Assembly: GCA_037893245.1 (NCBI GenBank)
Contig: JBAIAA010000537.1
Location: 186,001 to 250,000, forward strand
From: Crossaster papposus
Taxonomy: Eukaryota; Echinodermata; Asteroidea; Velatida; Solasteridae
DNA length: 64,000 nt
Direction: 5' to 3'
Shown: positions 1-11,096 of the stretch, piece by piece
Numbering within the stretch: the first letter of the stretch is position 1
Layout: each line of letters begins with the position of its first letter
Notes under the pieces: model-generated
What the model was told of the DNA's origin: nothing
What the model saw: the letters and a program-made list of their open reading frames with translations, nothing else
Database searches by the model: none
Made by a program: the position numbers and the translations under genes

Positions 1-1997
1 GATAATAGAACGCCTGACCCCAAGATCAATTAGTTTTTTGATAACAATAGTATGATTGACACGATCAAAAGCTTTGGTGAAATCAACAGCAGAAAGATGG
101 GCGTAATGGTTAGGTTTATCAAGACCCTCGTAAACGGAGTTCAACATGTCTACAAGATAATGCACAGTAGAACTACCTTTAATATTACCATATTGTTTAA
201 GATCCAGTTTATCAGTAATATCTTCAATTATCCACTTAACAACAAATTATTCAAGAATACGAGCAAAAATCTGAGTCAGTGAGATAGGTCTTAATTGATG
301 AAAAAACATTTTCTTTTCCTTTGGAATTGGTACAATGGTTGCAGTTTTCCAAACACCAGGAAAGTTACCATTAATAATGCACGAGTTAAATATATGAGTC
401 AGAGGTCTTGAGAGTTCAGGTGCAAATTCTTTGATTAATCTGATGGGTAAGTCTGAAGGATGACTGGATTTGTTTGTTTTTAGAACATTAAGAGCTTTGA
501 GTACTTGACCATAATAAACCTTAGGAGGTGGGGTGTCTGCAGGCAGGTACGCAGGTCGGTTTTCTGTGTCCAAAGCAGGGAGCTGATTACAGATTTGAGC
601 AAAGTGATTGTTGATGGCTTCAGCTGTGTGTTCTGGTTGAGAATTAGCTCCAGGTATTGGTGTTGGCTTCGGTTTCAAGTGACAAATGTTCTGGACTTGT
701 TTGTGCCACTTAGCTGGATGGTAACGCTTGAGGTTACGGACAGATTCAATGTAAAATTTAGATTTGGCATTTTTTATTAGATTTTGGATTTGATTGCGCA
801 AGAAACGCCATTTCATCATATCTCTCTTAATGTACGCTTGTTGGCGAAGTGAAAAAACTTTCTTGATTAGAGGAGTCATCCAAGGTTTATCCGAAGGACG
901 TAGCCCCGATTCACTGACAGGAAAGTGTTGCTTATAGGCACTATTAATTTTTGTCACGAAATTGTTAACGATGTTATCAGTTGAGTGTTCATCTGAGGAA
1001 ACAACATTCCACGTATGGTCGGTAATCCATTGGCCAAAAGACCGCACTGCTGAATCCCGGTATGGGCGCCAGCTAAATTTGGAGCTTATTTGAATTGGGA
1101 GTTCAACAGAGGGTTTGACGAGGATGCAGCAGTGATCACTTCTTCCCAAGGGTGATAACCTTTCAGGTTCGACAAATGATACCGGAGAGTTTGTATAAAT
1201 CTTGTCCAGAGTAGCATTTTCTCGGGTAGGGAATGATATGAGCTGAGTCATACCAAGATCCGATTCCATGGTGGTGGTTTGAAGATGATTAAAATCTCCA
1301 ACAATGGTAAAAATAGCAGAGAAATCCTTTGTACGGATGTCGTCAACTGTGTAGAAAATATGCTGAAGTATTTCCTCGGCATAGTTGGAACCCGGGGGGT
1401 AATAAATTACACAAATGTACAAATTACTTGTTGAGCGAAGGACTTGTTTCAGATCACATTTGAGCCACAAACACTCAAACTCACAGGAGTGAGTTAGTCT
1501 TGCATACGCACTGTGGACCTCCGAACAATATAGGTCCACACGATGCGGGAAGAGGTTACGGTGTGTGGACTTGCACACGTCCACAATCCGTTTTTCAGTT
1601 TCCGAAAAAGAGCGCTGGAGGAAAAACGGGTTAGGGTTATATATAGAAAAGATAGAAGGGACAGCTGAGAGGCCCATAATCCTAATTTGAGGGTAAATTT
1701 GTTTTGGGGAAGCGAGAAAAATGAGTATTTAGTCAAAGTTTGTTAACTACACGAATACAAAGGAATGTCCACAGTGCGTATGTAAGGTAAAGCAGCAAGG
1801 TTTAGCACTGGGTGTACATTCATATTGTCCTTGGCATAAACAGCCACACCACCACCGCGTCCGTTTTGACGATTCTTAGCAAAGCATGTAAATCCTGGAA
1901 TGTTAGCGGAATGAATAGTAGATTCATTTAGCCAGGTCTCAGTGACTGCAGCTAAATCAACCATATTAGCAGTGAGAAGTAGTTGTAATTCCTCCAT
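1..1997 (-). pseudogene. LINE ORF2 pseudogene: endonuclease plus N-terminal reverse transcriptase
   Basis: The reading starts at the ATG at 1995-1997. The endonuclease signature is visible in order: ETWL (catalytic Glu), RGGGVAVY, then after the MITE YYPPGS, GDFNH (catalytic Asp/Asn) and SDHCC (catalytic Asp-His). A linker follows, then the RT segment with RPISL (motif 2). A TAA stop follows RILE, and the same frame continues beyond it into DFTKAFDRVNH (RT motif A). Family knowledge: the endonuclease nicks target DNA and the RT copies the RNA at the nick. The apparent start at 1677 is an artefact, because roughly the first 58 residues of that open frame are read from the inserted MITE. Non-functional as it stands. 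Confidence 0.85.
1503..1782 (-). mobile_element. 280-bp MITE, copy 1, inside LINE endonuclease
   Basis: Perfect 16-bp terminal inverted repeats, CATACGCACTGTGGAC at 1503-1518 and its complement at 1767-1782. A second copy of exactly the same core length lies at 40503-40782 in the opposite orientation. It splits the endonuclease of the surrounding LINE. No coding capacity. The superfamily is not assigned because a clear target-site duplication is not visible, and about 10-20 flanking bases on each side are also shared with the second copy. Confidence 0.85.
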
Positions 1998-2151
1998 TTT
2001 ATTTCTTGTAGATTAAGTATATCCAGTGTCAATCTTGATACCCTCAAATAAAAACTTTTAGGCCCATTCTTGTGTTAAGCGCGTTGCCCGGTACTATGCG
2101 CACAGAACGTAACAAGCGCGCGGTGCGTTGTCCGTCGAACGAAAGATAATA

Positions 2152-2205
2152 TATACACATAAAGCTATATTAAATTATTTAATTTAATATAGCTCTATGT
2201 GTATA
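2152..2205. repeat. AT-rich palindrome, 26-bp arms
   Basis: Arms 2152-2177 and 2180-2205 are reverse complements with one mismatch around a 2-nt centre. Twenty bases of the right arm recur at 25191-25210. Probably a hairpin end of a small mobile element. The surrounding 2020-2380 contains GC-rich words (GCGCG) and no gene. Confidence 0.7.
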
Positions 2206-2382
2206 CACAATAATTATATAAACGCGCGTGCAAAGTGCATTCCATGATAGGCGCGTAATTATACGCGCTTTGCTTTTTATAGCTGCACGCGCATGCCATG
2301 CACCCTACGCCTCGTTTTGCCCATACTTCGCAAATCACTGTTTTGTGCACACGACTGGCGGTCTATAGGTTTATTATGGCTG

Positions 2383-2490
2383 TTTTCCAAACCCCCGGCT
2401 TTGGCTTCGTCTTCGGCTTCGTCTCCATTCCGCCATTTTGAAGCCCATACCAAATGGAGGCTTTGGCTTTGGCTTCATCAAGAGGCTCCG
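2383..2490. repeat. GAAGCC/GGCTTC-word element, copy 1
   Basis: Short interspersed repeat beginning TTTTCCAAACCC and built of GGCTTTGGCTTCG words. Related copies are at 5551-5686 (opposite orientation) and 57572-57671. The last has inverted ends of the same type, which suggests a MITE family with CCAAACCC termini. Confidence 0.55.
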
Positions 2491-5206
2491 TTTTTGGCTA
2501 GATTATAAAGCCTGCCGAGGAGTAGACTTGATGACAAGTCGTTAGATAGTCGGGTTTAATCCGTGTATTTCAGTCAAAGTTTATCGGCACGGCTGGTTTA
2601 AGACTAGTAACGTGCCGGTAATTTAACTTCGAAATTGGGAACGAGGCAACCGCAACCTCCCCCCTGTATATACCGAGTGGACCGCTATTACCGACTTGGC
2701 ACCAAGTCTAGCCTAGCCAAGGAGTTGACTTCGTGGAGGCTTCGTGGCGTATAATGTCACGTGATACAAGCCACACAAAAATCACAAACAAAAAAGTTTG
2801 CGACGGCCGCCATTGTTTTCGCGGTGTGTCTACGTCTGCTCATCTGCAGTGCAAGGAAGTTTTCACCGAACATTCACTGTAAGTTTAATGATTTTGTTAA
2901 AAGAAATTTACCAACTCAAGTGAAAATGTTACGTGTAATCATGAAGATAATCATAGTATCTACAGGGCCTAGTGCAACATTTCTAACGCTAACGTTATGC
3001 TACCGTTTTTTCGACGAAAGTCCCAATTCCAAATCCAACTTCCTACCAACACAATGCAAACCCGCACTGGTCAAGCTGCCTGGTTATAAATAAAGGCAGT
3101 GGGGCAGTGGCTATTGCTACGGCAGCCGGCCTTCTGGCTTCTTTTGATTCATGGATTTATTGGCAATTTCTGTTCAATTTAATTATAGGAGCAGTTGGCA
3201 CCCATTCTGAGAATCGCACGGCATGCCGTAACAATAGTCAGTTTAACTGAGCGCATTGTTACACCTCGTTGACGTTGTCACATGCATGTTAATACAAAAA
3301 ATAAGTCAACAAAAAGTTTCATTTTCAATACCAGAATCTAAGTTAGGCTAGGCCTACAGAAATGGAAATATTGCTGGAGATTTAGAAAGAATGTAGCTTA
3401 AACATTTCACCTCTAAATCTCAACATGTCACAAGCTTTAGACTTGGAAGTTCTAGTTCTAACGCTCAAGGTGTAAAGTTGGGAAAAGGGGTTAGTTTGGA
3501 AATTAACAACTTTAAATTTCTTTTTAAAATAGAAGTACTTTTATTGTGTTTTGATTAAATTATTGATTATATTCTATCATAAGCAGGATCTGTACTAGAT
3601 GACGCAAGATAAACCAAATATTTGCTGCTTTAAACTGAACGAGCCATAAACCAATTTGGTGATCCCTGTGGAGGATTTTCTCAGGAAAAACACAATGTCT
3701 TGTTTGGGAGGCAAATTTGTTTGCACCACGAACACGTACACATATTCAGTGTGTGTGTATACTTAACTTGCTAATGTCCTAGACCATCACCTTTCTTAAT
3801 TCTGCTTTTGTTTATTTTCTTGATGGTTCTTAGGTTCTGAGGATATTCAGAATTCAAGCACAGGTAAACTCCATCGTGGACTTTCTACACCACCATGGAT
3901 TGTGTGCACTAGGAAAGATGAGCAACTCATTTTCTCCCCACTACTTATTTCTCGCAGTGGAGGAAGGTTCATTCTTCACTACGAAGCCTCTCCAAGTCCA
4001 TCAGCCAAAAGAGGGAGAATCTCAATTTCTGTTTGCCAACCGTGTTGTTATAAAGGATCTATTATAGAGACTAATTTAATTGTACAGGTATCTTCTGAAC
4101 AATCAAAGCTAAAGATCTGTGCTGAGTGTGCTCACATATTTGCTCACATAAATCTCCCAATTTTGAAAAAAACAACAATTCACTCCCTATTTATGTTGTT
4201 TACACTGGAAGAGCATGGAATTGTTGGAACAGGTCCTGGTCAACTTAACTTAACTCTCTTATTTATAATGCCTAAGCCTGCATTACAAATGCCGGTACGT
4301 ATTTGTTTATATGCTGGGGAAAATTATATTTCAAATAATCAATTGTCAGCAGTAGAAAGTCTTGAAGTATAAAATGTAGGCCTGATGATAATAATGTTAT
4401 TATTAGAAGTGCAAACGTTATGTACATAAATTTAAATGCACTGTAGAATGATAATACCAGATTCATTAAAATATTAAAAGGCAAAAATCCATGTACATCA
4501 CAAACTACTATTACATCAAGGAAAACATGTTTTTTTAAGAAAGAAATACAATTTTTACAACCTATCAATCAAAAGCAATTTGAAAAAGGTTGGTTTTGAG
4601 CAGCCTCTATTTGAGGCCTCAACCTATTTTTAAAACAAACCTAATCCTGGCATGTCTTTAAATTTGTGAAAACTTACTTCGAAAGAGCTATTATTGTTTT
4701 AGAATGATACTGGTGGTAAGGGGTTTCAATATATATTCCCAACAGTCGCAGCAAAGGATACATTACAATTTTTAAATTTAAATATTTTATATTTCTTTTT
4801 GAAAATTTAACTGGGATTTTCTATTGCAGTTTTGTCTTTTCAATTATCTGTGGGAGCACTTATTTTGTTATTATATTCTCAATTTAATCTTTTGTTTAGT
4901 TTTATATTGAATGATTTGTAACTATAATGCCCTGTTTTAATCTGAATGTTTATTTTTCCATGTTATAACCTTTTTGCCAAATAAACCATCACTAATAATA
5001 CATGGTTGACAATTCTTTGCCGAAAAGTACATTATTTCCTTGAAAGAGGGACACAGCATATGTTAAAGGGGTGTAGATCGAATCTGCAGATCAAATCGTA
5101 AAAAAAGAATTACAAGGTCTCTTCCCGAAGTAAAAATAGATTTCGTTTTTAGCATTAGCGATGCAAACAAATTATTTTGAATGAGGCATTGGCCCGGCAC
5201 TTGCAA
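2491..5206 (+). other. Unassigned low-repeat stretch with weak gene-like signals
   Basis: The longest stretch in the first 25 kb without recognisable transposon sequence. Gene-like but individually weak signals on the plus strand: a donor-like CACTGTAAGT near 2876, a pyrimidine tract and TTCTTAG near 3830 followed by a short segment ending CACAG|GTAAAC near 3866, TTCTATTGCAG near 4830 and an AATAAA at 4980-4985. Open frames here (for example about 3902-4372) lack an ATG start and resemble no family I know. It could be part of a host transcript, a non-coding RNA or neutral DNA; no gene model is supported. Confidence 0.2.
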
Positions 5207-5242
5207 CCCCCCCCCCCAAAAAAAAAAAAAAAAAAAAAAAAA
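5207..5242. repeat. C11-A25 homopolymer tract
   Basis: Eleven C followed by about 25 A. A similar poly-C/poly-A junction occurs near 17831-17858 inside the duplication. Length is likely polymorphic or assembly-sensitive. Confidence 0.8.
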
Positions 5243-5550
5243 CCCAAAACCCCAAAACAAGTGGATTGTTTATTGAAATATTTAAATTGTGCCCCAAACA
5301 AAACCTTTTCCAGAGGTTTACAGCAAGGTTACGAAAAGGGGAAAAGACAGATTTTGGTTGAGTGAATAAATGGCATTTATACATGTATAAAAGTTTACAA
5401 TTATTCCTGGATACGGCTATTTTTCCCGCCTGTAGTGGACGAGGCGAAAAATAATATTGCTTTAGCCGTTTATTGGCGATGTTGCCATCTAGAGCGGTAA
5501 CTCAACGAAATGTAACGAAGCATCACGAATGGCATAGAGTCGCTAGTCAA

Positions 5551-5686
5551 AGCCAGCCGAAGCCTCCCGAAGCCTCAGTGTTCCAAAGCTTTAAGGCCCG
5601 GCCGTCGCGGAGCCTCATGAAGACGAAGCCTCATAAATTGAAGCCGGAGCCGAAGCCAAAGCCGAAGCCTGGAGGTTTGGAAAAGG
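5551..5686. repeat. GAAGCC-word element, copy 2
   Basis: GCCGAAGCC words ending GGAGGTTTGGAAAAGGG, the inverse of the 2383-2490 copy. The open frame through it is a by-product of the repeated hexamer. Confidence 0.55.
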
Positions 5687-5846
5687 GCCCTAGTCTGTGA
5701 CCGGCCCGAGGCGGTTCGTGGGCGATAGCGCCCTCTCGCGGGAATCGTGTATCAAACACAAATTAGAAGGTCTTGCACCAAGACTAGGTTAACGACGGCC
5801 TTGAGACAATAATTTTCTTCGGGTTACTTTATTAAAATGCTAAAAT

Positions 5847-5879
5847 CCCCCGTCTAAAAAAATCCAAGATCCGCGCCTG
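5847..5879. mobile_element. Truncated hAT-like terminus
   Basis: Matches the right end of the element at 33379-34435 (CCCCGTC, then CCAAGATCCGCGCCTG) and is followed by ATGGT as in that copy. Only the terminus is present. Upstream (5790-5845) a fragment resembles the word-rich element at 30664: GTTAACGACGGCCTTGAGAC is shared. Confidence 0.6.
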
Positions 5880-5880
5880 A

Positions 5881-8800
5881 TGGTGAGTTTTGGCCAATAA
5901 CCTGTTTTTAACTGAGCAAGACTTGTTGTGTTTATTGGGAAGGAGCGTAATCATACATGCTGCTCACGTCTTTTAATTATTCGAACGATTCTCAGTCACA
6001 TGGGAAGGGCATTAAGTTGAAGGACGTGTAACCTAATTTGTTTTCTTTTACTGTGAGACTTTTATTAGGTTTTTTAGTTAAAGATGAAGTGTTTTTGAAA
6101 GAAAATAGCAAGGAGAAACCGGTTTATGCAGGCATACTTCAAGGAAAGATCAGTTCATTTTGTTGTGGTTGTTTGATCAATCCTAGAGTTATCTGCAGTG
6201 AATCAGTGAAGGCAGTGAATGGTTTAGTTGGTAGGCAATATGACCCACATGCGGACGTTGCTGGCCTCGAATCCGGCTTTGGTCGTACTTTTAACTCGAC
6301 CGTGCGTCCTCGACCGTCATTTACTTTAAATGATTTAAACAATCGCACCAAAGTACCAAAGATATATTTGCTTCATCACTATAGGCGCTGCTGCTGGGAG
6401 TGTCCGCGAAGTTTAGGTTAGCACCTGCGTACAGGTTCAAGGCGTTTACACTCAGTGATCAGGGCTTTAAGGTGCCGCCTTGTTTCCTCCCTGTTATGAT
6501 TGCTTGGCTTTTAGGCTACTACATAAATGGACAGGGGACAAAAAGTGTGCCGGGGACGCCGAGACCCCAGAATAGTCATAATATGGCGGTCGGTACGGGC
6601 TCGTCCGCTCGTGTACTTAAGCCCGACATCTGAATGATTGGTAAACACCCGTAACTTGTTGTTTTCTTCCAAACGAACTATATTTTCTTTCAAGCTATTT
6701 GTAAGGAAATAATTTAAACGTTAAGAGAGTATTGTCAGTTAAAATAGCCTTGTGGCAACAGGACCCGCAAGTGAACGTTGGTAGGTTCATATCCGGCTGG
6801 GTCTTAATTTTAGCTTTATCCCCTTACATTGTTTCAGTTCCAAGAAACGTCAAATTTTGGCAAATTTTTATTAAAATGCTAGGCTAACCCCTTACTATTT
6901 TTATTTTAAAAAAATCTATCTATGGCCAATTATATTTACAATGCAAGATCGACTCCTTACATGTTTTTATTTTAAGGAAAAATCTAATTTTGAAATGTTT
7001 TATTGGAAAACAAAGCTAACCACCTACAATTATTATTAATTTCTAAGACAAATCTATTTCATTCAAAACGCAAGTAAACCCCTTACAATTGTTTATTTTG
7101 TAATTTTTTTTCAAATTGCCAAATTTATTTTGCACCTGTGACCTGTCAATTAATCAAGGAAATCATTCAACAAAAACAGAACCGCATAACTGGCCACAGA
7201 ACCCACAGGCGAACGTTGGTTGGTTGGTTGGCACGAATCTGGCTTCGGTCCTAGTTTTAGTTTCTTTCCCTTAAACAATTTTAGTTCCAAGAAACGTCAA
7301 ATGTTGGCCAATTTTAATAGAATGCAAGTCTAACCCCCTTACACATATTATTTAATTTCCAAGATAAATCAAATTGTTACAATTATTTATAATAAAATGC
7401 AAGGTTAACCCCTTTATAGGGACTTAACAAAATTATACAAGACAAATCTAATTTTGCAAATTAAAAATATATATACAAGGTTATCGGTAACCCTGGATTT
7501 TGAAGCAATGGCCACGTTATAAGTCACAGCAGGAAAAGGTGGCATATTTTACTTTAGAACGGGTTTTTACGGCCGTATAGACGATGTTCCCTCTGACGTC
7601 ACGTGTTTACATATGTATTCGAAAGTGCCCGGCAGTATGCGCACACATCATGTTTTACATCAAACTTGCTTAAAGAATGACGTCGCAGGTCAGATCGCCT
7701 TTGAATTATGTGACCTCTGATGTCATCTCTTAACCAAATTAATGTTGCCGGTCTCATCATACATGTAAAGAAGAGGGCACACCATCTATAGTGTTTTTAT
7801 GGCCGCAATGACCACGTGGTGCGTTCACTACCTAAAGAAAATAAAAGTCGTGTTTAGTCGGGCAGCGGCAGAGCAGTGAATATGCCGACAATTGCCGATG
7901 CAAGCCAAATCATGATTTACATGCGCTTGTCCTCACATTATGTGCTATGAGAGAATTAGTTTGTGTGGGGCATCAACTTGAGGTCCAAGTTGGCAAACAA
8001 CTGCTTACTGCAAATAACAAGCAGACTTGACTCTATAGGTTTTCAAAGACGTGTGAACCTACCAGCATGTTTAGTTTATGTAATTCACTGTCTGCCTTTT
8101 CGACAAATGAGCTTTTTAGTAGCTTTCCTGAAAGCTTCATTTCTCCAGCAATAGATGACCGTGTTGAGCCAAGAATTGCTGTAGCGCAAACTTTCAATGA
8201 AAAGTGATATAAAGAAGTTTACTTTTCCCGGGTACAGTGAGGGCAGCCATGTGACGCAGACGGTGCCTGTGATTATCATAAATGTTTTGAGAGCTTTTAC
8301 ATTTGATCGATGCAGCTGAACCTGTGCATCGTCAGCATTGATCTCAGCTGCTGCTATACGCCGTGCATGATGCCTCGCTATCAATATCATTTTCCCATAC
8401 AAAACAATTATAATAAAAACAACGGATATTATAACAGACCTACCAAGAACTTTAACAATTATTTCCAACTTTTCAAAATGCTGAGCTACTATGCGGAAAG
8501 TGAACAGAACAAGACAGAGTAAAGTTGCACATGCCAAGGCAATGCAAGCTCGTCTTTTGGTGACTAATGTGGGCAGTTTGAGAGGTTGTGATACTGCAAT
8601 GTAGCGGACCACAGTAACCACTACCAGAATGCACAATTCCATCAATTGAAAACAAATAGCTATACTTTGAAGGACTGGTATACAAACATGCAGCATGAAA
8701 CCTGCATAAAGAAGACCAACTAAGCCCACTCCAACATCGGTAATCGTTAGGCTACCACCAGCAGCTTAGTGACGTCATGCATGTCATGTATGCCGTGTAA

Positions 8801-9548
8801 CACCAGCAGAGAAAACGAGTTGCAGATGATGCAAAACAAGCAGTTTAAACTAAGAACACAGATATAGATACTTATGTACAAACTATCTTTTTCTTCGTCG
8901 ATATCGTTTGCATGTGATGAATGTCCACACAGTCCTGATACGTTTTCCATTTTAAGAGGCTGGGATATTCCGTGTGCGGTAGATTTGAGCTCGATGGACG
9001 ACAGGCACTTGACCAATCTTCACAGGAACAGAAAACTAATTCAGTGGTGTAATGTATAATGTCTAAGATAATGTAAATACTGTTCCTCAGAAACCAGTAG
9101 AGGAGCTTCGTTTTCAATGTAGACTTCCATGCTATTGTACACGAGACAGTGTCCTGGTGACGGGCAGGTAATTCTTTTCAGAACCACACATTTCACAATA
9201 GACTGAGAATTATCCACGTGGTGCTTGCAAAGAATTTATCTTATTTTTTTGAACCATGCAAACCTTCAAATCTGACACGAGACATCAAATCCAGACACCA
9301 TTCAACGTGCATCACTGTTTACAGTGCTTCAGTATAAGCAGAAGGTCATGGATTCACCACCACCAGGGCAACCAAACTCCAAGACAGTGGCGGACTACAG
9401 AGGAACTCAGAAAGGCTCCTAGCAGAGCTGAAATGCAGGGTTAGTGGGGATCATCAGTTGTAATACCACTGCGTAACGTTCGTGCATATAAATAATTTCG
9501 CAGTTCCAGTTGAACCGTGCTGTATTGGATAGATACCAATAGACACAT
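5881..9548. repeat. Segmental duplication, copy 1, left part
   Basis: Near-colinear with 34922-39600 (copy 2), and from about 6840 also with 58140-64000 (copy 3), allowing for private insertions and deletions. Copy 2 lacks about 250 bp present at 7570-7800. The unit carries a GPCR gene and continues at 17376 after the LTR retrotransposon. Apart from the GPCR, 5881-8084 holds AT-rich sequence with short words (for example CTAACCCCTTAC at 6890, 7075 and 7333) and no credible gene. Confidence 0.85.
8085..8950 (-). pseudogene. Rhodopsin-like GPCR, copy 1, single frameshift
   Basis: Same receptor as the intact genes at 37471-38343 and 62946-63812. The ATG at 8948-8950 opens an N-terminal tail with one N-glycosylation site (NVS), TM1 and the start of TM2. 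One base is missing near 8750 (GTTAGGCTACC, against GTTAGGGCTACC in copy 2 and GTTAAGGCTACC in copy 3), which breaks the frame inside TM2. The rest, from TM2 to the C terminus at 8085, is open in the other frame and well conserved, including VVRY after TM3, TWLP in TM6 and NTVIY in TM7. Either a recent pseudogene or a base error; no other damage is seen. Class A assignment is secure; the ligand is unknown. Confidence 0.85.
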
Positions 9549-10934
9549 TGTAGCAACCAGGCACAATTATTAGCCTTTTTCTTAAACTAAATCCGATATT
9601 TAATCATACAATATGTAATCTTAGCAAAATGTTTATTCTAAATCACCCCAGAAATGTTGCCCTGCTAAATCAGTTTTGTACACTGTTTCATGAATATGTA
9701 TTCACGTCCAATGGCTTAACCAATCAGAGTTCGAATTAATATTCCTGTCTGGGGTCTTTTTCTCGTGTAAAAGTGTGCGTTTTTTTCGCGCTCACTCTCT
9801 CGCCTGACCTATGTATCAGAGTTAACTTCAATGTTGTTTTTCCTCTGCCGATTTTACGAATTGTATGAGTTTATCATACCTTGTTCACACTAACTTTTGC
9901 TACTAAGCTTCGTGTAGTGAACCAGCGATCAGTTTGTGTATATTACGACAGCTAAGTCACCTCAAGAAAGTGACATTCTAACTGTTTTGGAACACCGTGT
10001 TTTCCTGAGGATTTGACCTGCGACGCCATCTTTTGTGTACACCACATGCGTGCGTGGCAACAGTATTAGCGTTACCGTATCGTCGTGCAGTACAGTTCAC
10101 CACACGCCGACTGTTCTGTTGTGAATTAGACAACATACCAGGACGACTTCAACGTCTAGAATACAGTACAGACAGTATTTCTCGCTCAGCTCCATTCCGG
10201 ATTCTGGCCCAGCTAGCCTACTACTGAATCAGCGGACGCTTACTGTTTCGCCTGTCCAGTTTTCCGTCAGCAGCCTCGTCCTGTTTTGCAGCGGTCACGA
10301 ACAGTCGCGACGCGTGAGAGAGCAGTTTTTACGCCGACGTCACACCGCGGAGTTCCTGACCTTTTCGCAATCGAGAGACCGCTACTTCCAATTCCACTGT
10401 GGACTTTTCGTTCAGCAAAGATTCGTCGCAGAACACTTACAGTTACACTCTACGTCCCTACTCGAGAGCACCGATTAGTTGTTTATCTCAACTGTGTATA
10501 ACGTTTTCAATTGTATTTTAGATCTTTTGTATACTGATTCGTAAATCATTTTGAATTGATAATCACATAATCTGTGTGCATATTGCATTGAATTGGTCAA
10601 CAGAAGCCAGACCAATTTTGATACTTCATTTGAGGAGTATTTACTTGCTAATGCTAATACTATAGTGTGATTTATCCTTTGTCATTGTTTTGTGTGGCAA
10701 AGGGTGTGTTGTTTTTGTATAATCAACACTGTAGAAGAGATTTAAATTTACTAGATTAAATTACTTTGAATTGTTCATGTGTGCCTGATCATTTAATTTC
10801 TTGCACGTGGGATCGCACAGTAAAGCGTAGGGTTCCTTCTTATAATTTTGTTTGATCGATTCCTTTCCATTTTCCCCATTTTGGAGGCATCCTATTTTTG
10901 AATCGGTTCTCCCTTTAGAAAACATATCCCTACA
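9549..10934 (+). repeat. 5' LTR, 1386 bp
   Basis: Direct repeat of 15991-17375. Differences seen: a G/T substitution near 10742 and one extra T near 10897. It contains two short open frames that recur identically in the other LTR and are not credible genes. Confidence 0.95.
9708..9724 (+). promoter_or_regulatory. Paired CCAAT boxes in LTR
   Basis: Two CCAAT motifs 12 bp apart (9708 and 9720) in the first 180 bases of the LTR, repeated in the 3' LTR near 16150. Plausible U3 promoter elements; no clear TATA box follows, and the transcription start is unknown. Confidence 0.4.
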
Positions 10935-10937
10935 ATT

Positions 10938-10955
10938 TGGTGACCCTGACGTGAT
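10938..10955 (+). other. Primer binding site, tRNA-Trp type
   Basis: TGGTGACCCTGACGTGAT lies three bases after the 5' LTR. It is complementary to the 3' end of animal tRNA-Trp (ending CACGTCGGGGTCACCA) with one mismatch. tRNA-Trp priming is characteristic of CsRn1-clade elements. Confidence 0.75.
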
Positions 10956-11096
10956 CTTTCCATGTGCAGAAATAACATGATCATACACTCAATAATAATT
11001 GTTTAGAAATCTATGGTACGTTACTGATAATCATATCCATACTCGTATTCATACCAGCATATTACCTTGTGCGTGTACTTGGCACTCATACTAGTC

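Larger units (their letters stand above)
1..2020 (-). mobile_element. Non-LTR retrotransposon (CR1/jockey-like LINE), partial
   Basis: Minus-strand LINE body cut by the window edge. It begins near 2020 with the start of an AP-like endonuclease and runs through the linker into the reverse transcriptase, reaching RT motif A (FDRV) near the edge. The rest of the RT and the 3' tail lie outside. The copy is dead: a MITE splits the endonuclease at 1503-1782 and a nonsense codon interrupts the RT at about 245-247. The clade is inferred from endonuclease-RT motif style only. Confidence 0.85.

Noticed and set aside
1504-1677. Upstream start for the LINE frame at 1677
   Set aside because: That part is MITE sequence, as shown by the 40503-40782 copy.
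6038-6421. Open frame of about 125 codons, repeated at 35093-35461 in the duplicate
   Set aside because: All six differences I see between the copies change the amino acid and none is silent, there is no recognisable domain, and copy 3 does not keep it. Treated as duplicated non-coding DNA.
10033-10501. Two short frames in each LTR, identical at 16475-16943
   Set aside because: Identity only reflects recent LTR origin; no domain and no start context.
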